The notes under the pieces: model-generated
The model's input: only the letters and a program-made list of their open reading frames with translations
Databases searched by the model: none
What the model was told of the DNA's origin: nothing
In this document: one piece after another, positions 1 to 5,147 of the stretch
Numbering within the stretch: the stretch's first letter is position 1
Layout of the letters: each line of letters begins with the position of its first letter
Translations under genes and position numbers: made by a program
Source of the DNA: Pseudomonadota bacterium
GTDB taxonomy: Bacteria; Pseudomonadota; Gammaproteobacteria; Burkholderiales; Burkholderiaceae_C
Length of the DNA: 64,000 bases
Assembly: GCA_020161065.1 (NCBI GenBank)
Contig: JAIUPH010000026.1
Coordinates: 1-64,000 of the forward strand
Direction: 5' to 3'

Positions 1-76
1 CTGCGCGACGGTCCGCGTGCCCCAAACCGCCTGCCAGATGATCCATGTACTGGTCGAACTCGGTGCTTGCATCCAT
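1..76 (-). CDS. Partial transposase, IS701-like family (N-terminus only)
   Basis: Only the first 25 codons are inside the window; the gene runs off the left edge. The translation starts MDASTEFDQYMDHLAGG and continues GLGHADR, which I recognise as the usual N-terminus of IS701-family DDE transposases (a FDxYxDHLAEGLGHADRHAG-like start). The ATG at 76-74 is preceded on the minus strand by GAGGAACG, a good ribosome binding site. The insertion sequence lies at the distal (3') end of the integron cassette array, just beyond a degenerate attC. Its terminal inverted repeat should fall between about 77 and 138, but I cannot define it from one end. The family call rests on a short stretch. Confidence 0.55.
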   Translation of the reverse strand, partial: MDASTEFDQYMDHLAGGLGHADRRA

Positions 77-138
77 CGTTCCTCGCGCAAAGGATGAAGA
101 GATGCATATAATGCCTTGATTTTAATGACACAGTAAGA

Positions 139-216
139 CTAATGTTCGAAGTCACGCGGGGCCGACGGTGGGACGGCAGGCCCGCCGTCGGGCCTCGCGT
201 TGACCGAGGTATTGGG
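139..216 (-). other. Degenerate attC site closing the last cassette
   Basis: On the minus strand this reads GCCCAAT ... TCGAACATTAGTC. Compared with the other sites here (GTCTAAC ... TCGAACGTTAGAC) both outer core boxes carry substitutions at the AAC/GTT bases, including the base next to the usual cleavage point. The internal arms (GCCCGACGG / CCGTCGGCC and the surrounding pairs) still fold back on each other. The site directly follows the stop of the secreted-protein gene. It is probably an inactivated end of the array. Confidence 0.6.
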
Positions 217-218
217 CC

Positions 219-719
219 TCACCGGGGCTGCTCCTTGGCCGGTGGAACACCGCCAAGGTTGGTCATGCCAGGGAGCAGACTCCGCCTGCATTTGAGTGTG
301 GTCACCTTGGTGCCACCAGCATCTCGGCGATCGGTCGCCGTGACGCCGGCCCAAGACGGTACGTCGGGCTCCGTCGAGACGACTCGAATCACTGAGTAGG
401 AGAACTTGCCAATGCTGAAGTTGACCGACTCGTACTCGATTCCGTGCGGACGGTGCGTCTCCAGTTCGAATCGCCTTTGAGTTCCAGACTTGGTTCGTGG
501 ATGTTCCAACTCGACATGATCGATGCGCCCGTAGCGATACTGAAGATATCCCGCCGTCTCGTTGAATTCTGGTGAGGTGCAAAGGGAGACGATCTTTTCG
601 TTCCGAAGGAGGCAGGAGAAGGCAACTCGCTCAGCCGGGCTGCACAGCGACGGCTCAGCGTTCTCTGCCCGCGCCAAGATGGACACAAACGCGACAGCGA
701 TGGCGAGCGGGCGGCGCAT
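219..719 (-). CDS. Secreted hypothetical protein, integron cassette gene
   Basis: The product has 166 residues. It starts with a plausible signal peptide (MRRPLAIAVAFVSILARAENA), then a short region with three cysteines (LCSPAERVAFSCLL and VSLCTSPE), a GYLQYRYG segment and a basic tail with one more cysteine. I recall similar unannotated periplasmic proteins with a F/FSC...VSLC...GYLQYR pattern, several of them in cassettes, but no function is known to me. The ATG at 719 lies 11 bases inside the cassette from the attC core at 730, and no Shine-Dalgarno is apparent, which is usual for cassettes expressed from an upstream promoter. A degenerate attC follows the stop. The function is unknown. 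Confidence 0.6.
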   Translation of the reverse strand: MRRPLAIAVAFVSILARAENAEPSLCSPAERVAFSCLLRNEKIVSLCTSPEFNETAGYLQYRYGRIDHVELEHPRTKSGTQRRFELETHRPHGIEYESVNFSIGKFSYSVIRVVSTEPDVPSWAGVTATDRRDAGGTKVTTLKCRRSLLPGMTNLGGVPPAKEQPR

Positions 720-729
720 GTTGCGTGAG

Positions 730-855
730 GTCTAACGTTCGACATGAGCGGCAGGCGTAGGCATGGCGCGTAGGCCGCGAGGCGCAACATGAGCCTCCGC
801 GTCTCGCGGCCTTAGCGCCGTGCCGGAGCCTGTCCGCTCGATGGAGGGGTTAGAC
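730..855 (-). other. attC recombination site (about 126 bases)
   Basis: Outer core boxes are GTCTAAC at 730-736 and GTTAGAC at 849-855 in plus orientation. On the minus strand the site begins GTCTAACCCCTCCATCGAG and ends CATGTCGAACGTTAGAC, the standard R''/L'' and L'/R' arrangement. The centre is an imperfect inverted repeat (CGCGTAGGCCGCGAGGCG against CGCGTCTCGCGGCCTTAGCG). It separates the HEPN gene from the secreted-protein cassette. The stop codon of the HEPN gene lies just beside the core. Confidence 0.88.
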
Positions 856-856
856 G

Positions 857-1420
857 TCACCCCACTTGCCTGTTCCAGTCACGTGCAATGCTTTCGATTC
901 GGTCGATCTCTAACTGCGGCAGTGTTCCGGTGTGCATGATGATGTTCCGGGACATTTCAAGGTCGTTGAACCTAGACATGATCCACGCCTGATCTGGAAA
1001 CAGATCGGAGAAGTTGTCCCAATTGGCGATGATGATCTGCGCCAAGTTGCCGAACATGGTGTAGCCGATCAATGCCGCAGAGCGAGGTGTGTGATACCGC
1101 GCATCCGACTCTTTCTCCTTGAGCTTCTCAACGGAGGAGCGAATCTTCTGAGGGACCGCCGTCTGCCACCACTCGGTGCCGACTCGGGCAAGCAGTCGCT
1201 CAGTTATTAGTTCGCGGACTGCGTTCTCCAAGCAGAAGAAGGCCACGAAGACCGAGGCCATTTGCGTGGCCTCATAGACAACGCGCGGACTGAAGCCGGC
1301 TTCCTCAACGTTTATCGTCGGTGGGGTAGCGGCACTACCGCGAACGGAGATTCCTTGCTCGTTGAGGCTCGCCAACGAGTTTTCGGCGAGCATGGCATTG
1401 AAGACGAAGCGACGGAGCAC
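857..1420 (-). CDS. Swt1-type HEPN domain protein, likely RNase, second gene of a two-gene cassette
   Basis: The product has 187 residues. The central and C-terminal parts match the Swt1-like HEPN fold: an alpha-helical run with FVAFFCLENAVRELITERL, WWQTAVPQKIR, and near the end MSRNIIMHTG. This last contains an intact RX4H motif (R-NIIM-H), the catalytic signature of HEPN ribonucleases. The start is GTG at 1420, one base beyond the TGA of the upstream DUF5343 gene, so the pair is translationally coupled; an internal ATG at about 1393 is an alternative. HEPN RNases commonly act in abortive-infection or toxin-antitoxin systems, usually with a partner gene. Here the partner would be DUF5343. 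Function as an anti-phage or toxin module is inference; the family and the motif are seen. Confidence 0.75.
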   Translation of the reverse strand: MLRRFVFNAMLAENSLASLNEQGISVRGSAATPPTINVEEAGFSPRVVYEATQMASVFVAFFCLENAVRELITERLLARVGTEWWQTAVPQKIRSSVEKLKEKESDARYHTPRSAALIGYTMFGNLAQIIIANWDNFSDLFPDQAWIMSRFNDLEMSRNIIMHTGTLPQLEIDRIESIARDWNRQVG

Positions 1421-1421
1421 G

Positions 1422-2051
1422 TCAGACTCCCAAGTTTTCTTTCAGACTCCTAAAGATTGCGTTGTAGACAGTGATATCGGTGGTTACAGGCAGATGGATC
1501 TGAATGTTGTAGTGGAACTCCGTCGAGCGAGTACGCGAAGGATCTACGGGCTGAACATCAGTCGTTGCACTTGCGGTCGGCGTGGGCTCAACCTTCGGTT
1601 CCACAGTTGCCGCTGCTGCTCTCGAAGGCTTCGCGTCGAACCTTGCAAGTCCTACGAGTGTCTTGAACGTAGCGTAGTACCTGTTGACGGATTCTTCATC
1701 CTTCCCGGTAATGCGCAGCATTGCGCCCTTGATCTCTGTCTCGGGTGCGGAATTCATGTTCGAGTCGATCGCAAAAAGATCGGAGTACGCCGTACGCACG
1801 CGCTCCGCAAGAACGTACTTCCAATCGTTGGGGTCGCGCAAGCGGTCGTAGACCTCAGTCGGCGCGCCAGCTTCCGTAATGAATCCAAGGCCCTTCATCA
1901 CGCCCACCATCGCTCGATCGTTCGACGCAGTGAACCCCCACGTCGCGAGCGTCTCCCGTGTGAAGCGTTCGGGCTTGGCGGCAGAGCGGACTCGAGAAAG
2001 GATCGGGTCGATCTTGTTGTTGGAGATGATGTACGCGTATGAGTCGGGCAT
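1422..2051 (-). CDS. DUF5343 domain protein, first gene of the HEPN cassette
   Basis: The product has 209 residues. Residues about 1-140 match DUF5343: PERFTRETLATWGFTASNDR, then VMKGLGFITEAGAPTEVYDR, LAERVRTAYSDLF, and a helical NRYYATFKTLV segment. The first third looks like a winged-helix module. A low-complexity Ala/Thr/Pro linker (about 142-170) leads to a conserved C-terminal tag, FHYNIQIHLPVTTDITVYNAIF, which I recall at the end of other DUF5343 proteins. The ATG at 2051 has GGGAG six bases upstream. It is followed one base later by the HEPN gene in the same cassette, suggesting a partner, possibly neutralising or sensing, for the HEPN RNase. No biochemical role is established to my knowledge. 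Confidence 0.75.
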   Translation of the reverse strand: MPDSYAYIISNNKIDPILSRVRSAAKPERFTRETLATWGFTASNDRAMVGVMKGLGFITEAGAPTEVYDRLRDPNDWKYVLAERVRTAYSDLFAIDSNMNSAPETEIKGAMLRITGKDEESVNRYYATFKTLVGLARFDAKPSRAAAATVEPKVEPTPTASATTDVQPVDPSRTRSTEFHYNIQIHLPVTTDITVYNAIFRSLKENLGV

Positions 2052-2095
2052 TGCTTCTCCCTTTGGTCTTCGCGAGCGGGGACCCTACTGGTGGC

Positions 2096-2156
2096 GTCTA
2101 ACGTTCGACGTAAGGGGCCTGCCGCAGGCAGGTCCCCTTTGACGGAGGGGTTAGGG
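2096..2156 (-). other. attC recombination site (about 61 bases)
   Basis: Core boxes are GTCTAAC at 2096-2102 and GTTAGGG at 2150-2156 (plus orientation). On the minus strand it begins CCTAACCCCTCCGTCAA and ends TACGTCGAACGTTAGAC. The central palindrome is GGGGCCTGCC-GCA-GGCAGGTCCCC. It is the shortest and best-formed site of the array and separates the NTF2-like lipoprotein from the DUF5343/HEPN cassette. Confidence 0.9.
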
Positions 2157-2175
2157 CGCATTCTGGCCGAAGCGC

Positions 2176-2616
2176 CTATTCGGGGTAGAACAACCATACG
2201 CTCTCTATGAGTCCCTCATTGACGACGTAAGCTGCTACTGCCTCGACGGGCTGAGGCCTCAGCCCAGAAATGCGTTCGTGATCAACGACCTTGCTGCCCA
2301 CAACTGTGCGATGCAGCAACTCGGCATGAAGATTTGGCAGATTGAAGCGCGACGTTCGATAGAACTCGCCCAACTGCTGCTTGCCCGAGATTACAGGCGT
2401 TGTGCCAGGAATTCGATAGAGAAGGACGCGATCGCTGTAGGTGGCCAGAAATGCATTGAGATCGTGTTTGTTATAGGCGTCGAGTTGCTTCTGAACTACC
2501 GCAGATGGGTCAGCGACGGCGGCCGAGCTTGCAGGCTGCGATGTGTTGATGCTCATGCAGCCTCCCAAGAGCAAGCCGGACAGCAGCAATGGAAGAGCAA
2601 GGCGGCGATGTTGCAT
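2176..2616 (-). CDS. NTF2-like (SnoaL/DUF4440-type) lipoprotein, integron cassette gene
   Basis: The chosen ATG at 2616 gives 146 residues beginning MQHRRLALPLLLSGLLLGGC, a type II signal peptide with the lipobox LLGGC; the longer reading frame upstream would run through the attC and is not used. After a Ser/Ala-rich spacer comes an NTF2-like domain: VVQKQLDAYNKHDLNAFLATY, then YRIPGTTPVISGKQQL, and a C-terminal strand pair ending ESVWLFYPE. This pattern is shared with SnoaL-like and steroid-isomerase-like proteins. The ligand or reaction cannot be told from sequence. Lipid anchoring suggests an envelope location. It is the second cassette in the array, with no strong ribosome binding site. 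Confidence 0.75.
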   Translation of the reverse strand: MQHRRLALPLLLSGLLLGGCMSINTSQPASSAAVADPSAVVQKQLDAYNKHDLNAFLATYSDRVLLYRIPGTTPVISGKQQLGEFYRTSRFNLPNLHAELLHRTVVGSKVVDHERISGLRPQPVEAVAAYVVNEGLIESVWLFYPE

Positions 2617-2631
2617 GACGCGAATGATGCG

Positions 2632-2757
2632 CCCTAACGTAGAGCTAACCGGGCGACAGCGGCGAGGCGCCTGGCCCGCGCGGTGCATGATGGACCAACG
2701 CGCCGCGCGGGCCAGGCGGCTTGCCGTTGGCGCTCCCGGTTGAGCGACATGTTAGGC
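2632..2757 (-). other. attC recombination site (about 126 bases)
   Basis: Outer core boxes are CCCTAAC at 2632-2638 and GTTAGGC at 2751-2757 in plus orientation. On the minus strand the ends read GCCTAACATGTCGCTCAACC and GGTTAGCTCTACGTTAGGGC. The long central stem pairs GCCTGGCCCGCGCGG with CCGCGCGGGCCAGGC. The TAA stop of the GNAT gene lies inside the first core box, a typical cassette feature. Confidence 0.9.
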
Positions 2758-3216
2758 CCCACTGCGGAAGATGCCCAGTGGTTGACCAGCATGAACGATT
2801 TGCTCCACTCGCTGCCAACCAGCGCGCTCCAAGAGCGAACCGGCGGTGCTGGTTCCACAGTAGACGTTCGGGAACCCGAGTGTCTTGGCGTGTCCCACGA
2901 TGGCGCCAAGAAGGATAGCGCCGACTCCTTGCCTTCGATGACTCGGCTTGACATAGCCAGTGGCTGCCCAGGGCGACAAGTGCGAATGGCTAGGGATGGA
3001 CTCTTGCTTCAGGGCTCCAAAGCCGACCGGCTCACCAGCTGCGAAGACTACAAAGCCAACCGGAAGCAAGGTCTCCGATCGAGCAAAGGCCTCAACATCT
3101 TCGACGAGAGTCCCTGGCCCACCTGCTCCATACCAGTCGGGCCACTCTGATAGGAGCCAAGCGCGGATCGTTGGCTTCAATGCCGGGAACCGGGCCATGA
3201 CCTCGACTACAAGCAT
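2752..3216 (-). CDS. GNAT family N-acetyltransferase, first integron cassette gene
   Basis: The product has 154 residues from the ATG at 3216, which is 15 bases inside the cassette from the GTTAGGCC border at 3238-3231. The upstream in-frame extension crosses that border and is not used. The sequence starts MLVVEVMARFPALKPTIRAWL, has a Trp-rich WLLSEWPDWYG segment, and shows the acetyl-CoA binding motif A as TGYVKPSHRRQGVGAILLG, followed by YCGTSTAGSLLERAGW, typical of GNAT motif B. These enzymes transfer acetyl from acetyl-CoA to small molecules or proteins; cassette-borne members include antibiotic-modifying enzymes, but nothing here shows the substrate. Its TAA stop overlaps the following attC core site. 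Confidence 0.8.
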   Translation of the reverse strand: MLVVEVMARFPALKPTIRAWLLSEWPDWYGAGGPGTLVEDVEAFARSETLLPVGFVVFAAGEPVGFGALKQESIPSHSHLSPWAATGYVKPSHRRQGVGAILLGAIVGHAKTLGFPNVYCGTSTAGSLLERAGWQRVEQIVHAGQPLGIFRSGA

Positions 3217-3238
3217 ACGCAGAACTGTGGGGCCTAAC

Positions 3239-3579
3239 CTGATCTCGGGCGCACAACGCGCCCCGTATCCGGATACGCTGGCCATTCTGTCAGGCGTATC
3301 CGGATACGCCTGACACGGTCGTCGACTGCACACGACTTGGCAGTCGCCGGTCATGGCGCCTCCCGGACGCGCTTCGCGAGCGGATCCGACTTCTGCCCCG
3401 CAGCTTAAGCACCGGGCAGGCGCATGTCCATCGGGCTCGTGTGTACGCGCGGTTCGCACGGCATGCGCCGCCCCACCGGCAGGGGCGTTGCGGTGTAGAG
3501 CCCTTCTCTCGTGGCTGGCTGGCCGCTGCGGTCGGCTCGGGCTAGGGAACGAGGGCGACGCTGCCGGCGCCGCAAGGCA
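3239..3579. other. Non-coding border between cassette array and chromosome, with palindromic repeats
   Basis: No gene is credible here. The first half holds a short hairpin (GGGCGC-ACAAC-GCGCCC, about 3248-3264), then CGTATCCGGATACG at 3264-3277, and a second copy of the same 14 bases at the centre of a perfect 28-base palindrome at 3288-3315. If this were a complete integron the attI site and the cassette promoter would be expected here, but I see no integrase on either strand. The remainder (3316-3579) shows no repeats, promoters or genes I can support. Confidence 0.5.
3288..3315. repeat. Perfect 28-base palindrome containing the second copy of CGTATCCGGATACG
   Basis: The half-site is TGTCAGGCGTATCC, followed immediately by its exact reverse complement, with no loop. 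The core CGTATCCGGATACG also occurs alone at 3264-3277, 24 bases to the left. A loop-free palindrome suggests a binding site for a dimeric protein, or a recombination or inversion hotspot, rather than a terminator; there is no T-run. It lies within 80 bases of the 5' border of the first cassette. Confidence 0.6.
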
Positions 3580-4074
3580 TCAGCGCTCGGGCGGCGGCGC
3601 TTCGGGCTTGGCGGGCGGCAGCAGCTTGGGCAGCAAGGCCAGCACCGCCAGCGCCAGCAGCGTGGCCAGCACGGCGGTTGCTTCCAGGCCCAGCCCGCAG
3701 GCGATGCCGATGGCCGCGGTCATCCAGACGCCGGCCGCGGTGGTCAGGCCTTGCACGTTCTCTTCGGACTGGCTCTTGATGATGGCGCCGGCGCCGAGAA
3801 AGCCGATGCCGGCGATCACGCCCTGGATCACTCGGCTCATCTCGGCTGGCAGCAGCCCGCCTTGCTGCGGCACCAGCACGAACAGCGCGGCGCCCATCGC
3901 CACCAGCATGTGGGTGCGGACGCCGGCGGCCTTGCCCTGCTGTTCGCGCTCGTAGCCGAGCACGCCGCCCAGCAGCGCGGCGATCAGCATGCGCAGCAGC
4001 AGCCGCGTGATGTGCTCCAGGTCGCTGGCATCGGCGAATTCGGCGGCCAGCGTGGCGATGATGCGATCGGTCAT
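3580..4074 (-). CDS. MgtC/SapB family inner-membrane protein
   Basis: The product has 164 residues. The conserved MgtC pattern is clear: LLRMLIAALLGGVLGYEREQ, VRTHMLVAMGAALF, IQGVIAGIGFLGAGAIIK and LTTAAGVWMTAAIGIACGLG, giving four to five membrane segments. The C-terminus is a short Pro/Glu-rich tail, so the cytoplasmic ACT-like domain of full-length MgtC (about 230 residues) is missing; this short form is common in environmental bacteria. Members relate to magnesium-limited growth and to F1Fo ATP synthase modulation in pathogens, but the role of the short form is less certain. It stands alone on the minus strand, 43 bases downstream of the AEC carrier gene. Confidence 0.85.
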   Translation of the reverse strand: MTDRIIATLAAEFADASDLEHITRLLLRMLIAALLGGVLGYEREQQGKAAGVRTHMLVAMGAALFVLVPQQGGLLPAEMSRVIQGVIAGIGFLGAGAIIKSQSEENVQGLTTAAGVWMTAAIGIACGLGLEATAVLATLLALAVLALLPKLLPPAKPEAPPPER

Positions 4075-4117
4075 TTCGGCGGTCTCCCGCGAAAGCTTAC
4101 CGGGGCGCCCGATGACC

Positions 4118-5125
4118 TCACGCGCCCAGCGCCGTCAGCAGCGCCAGCCACAGCGAGGCGGTGGCGATGAAGCCGACGGTGCTGATCACGATGGTGGCGG
4201 TGGTCTCGGCCTGCAGCGTGGCGTAGCGCTGGCTGAAGATCAGCGCATTGCTGCCGGCCGGCAGCGCCGCCATCAACACCACCACCGACAGCGGCAGCCC
4301 CGAGAGCCCGAAGCCCCAGTGCGCGGTGGCCAGCACCAGCGCCGGCAGCGCCAGCAGCTTGAGCGCGCTCAGCACGAAGGCCGCGCGCAACTGGCCCTGC
4401 AGGTCGTAGTAGGCAAGCGTCAGCCCGATCAGCACCAGGCAGATCGGCACCACGGCCGAGCCCAGCAGCGCGAGCGTCTCGTCCACCACCGGGTGCAGGC
4501 CCAGGCCGGTGGCGTGCCACAGCATGCCGGCCAGCACGGGCAGCACCACCGGGTGGATGATGGTGTTGCGCAAGGTCTGGCGCAGCATCGGCCACAGCCG
4601 CGTGGCCTGGCCGGTGGCGGCGCGCCGGCGTTCGATGTCGAGCTCGGCCAGCGTCGTCAGCACCGACAGCAGCACGATCGCGTGCAGGCTGACCAGCGCG
4701 ATGTGGATGGCCAGCCCCGCTTCGCCGAACAGCGCGGCCGCCATCGGAATGCCCACCTGCACCGAGTTGCCGAAGGTCGCGGCGATGGCGCGCACCGAAG
4801 GCGCCGCGGCGCCGTGCCGCGCCGCGCCGGCCCGGCGGCGCTGCCAAAGGTACACGCCGAACAGGAAGACCAGCGCCGGCACGAAGTAGGCCGCGACGGT
4901 GCGCCAGGGCATGGTGGCGAAGTCCAGCCGCACGGTGGTGCGGAACAGCAGCGCCGGCACGAAGATGTAGAACGCCGCGTTGCCGAGCAGGCGCGCCGGG
5001 TCGGCCTGCTCGCTGCCGCCGCCTGGCTGGGGCGCCACGTCCAGCCAGCGCATGCGGCCGGCGACCCAGCCGAGCGCAACGGTCAGGAAGATCGCGGCCA
5101 GCTTGTAGAAGATCGCGACCGTCAT
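4118..5125 (-). CDS. AEC family transporter (auxin efflux carrier-like permease)
   Basis: The product has 335 residues with about ten predicted membrane segments arranged as two halves. The N-terminus MTVAIFYKLAAIFLTVALGWVAGR and the later FGNSVQVGIPMAAALFGE and NTIIHPVVLPVLAGMLWHATG segments are typical of the AEC family, which in bacteria exports or imports small carboxylates such as malate or malonate. Substrate is not predictable here. The ATG at 5125 lies 22 bases after the stop of topB on the same strand, so the two could be cotranscribed, though no functional link is known. Confidence 0.82.
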   Translation of the reverse strand: MTVAIFYKLAAIFLTVALGWVAGRMRWLDVAPQPGGGSEQADPARLLGNAAFYIFVPALLFRTTVRLDFATMPWRTVAAYFVPALVFLFGVYLWQRRRAGAARHGAAAPSVRAIAATFGNSVQVGIPMAAALFGEAGLAIHIALVSLHAIVLLSVLTTLAELDIERRRAATGQATRLWPMLRQTLRNTIIHPVVLPVLAGMLWHATGLGLHPVVDETLALLGSAVVPICLVLIGLTLAYYDLQGQLRAAFVLSALKLLALPALVLATAHWGFGLSGLPLSVVVLMAALPAGSNALIFSQRYATLQAETTATIVISTVGFIATASLWLALLTALGA

Positions 5126-5147
5126 CGCCGCGGCGCCTGCCTGGGCT

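Larger units (their letters stand above)
139..3238 (-). mobile_element. Integron gene-cassette array without a visible integrase (CALIN-like)
   Basis: Five minus-strand genes are separated by attC sites whose outer core boxes read GTCTAAC/GTTAGAC, GTCTAAC/GTTAGGG and CCCTAAC/GTTAGGC. In cassette order (minus strand) it is GNAT acetyltransferase, attC, NTF2-like lipoprotein, attC, DUF5343 plus HEPN, attC, secreted unknown protein, degenerate attC. The 5' border of the first cassette is GTTAGGCC at 3238-3231. No tyrosine recombinase of the IntI type is found where it would be expected (right of 3238), where an MgtC-family gene is the next coding region. The array is therefore either a cluster of attC sites lacking an integrase, or a displaced part of a larger integron. 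GC is visibly lower than in the flanking chromosome. Confidence 0.85.

Noticed and set aside
3239-3579. An integron integrase gene at the 5' border of the array
   Set aside because: No frame here or in 3580-4117 contains the tyrosine-recombinase residues; the only gene is the MgtC-family protein.
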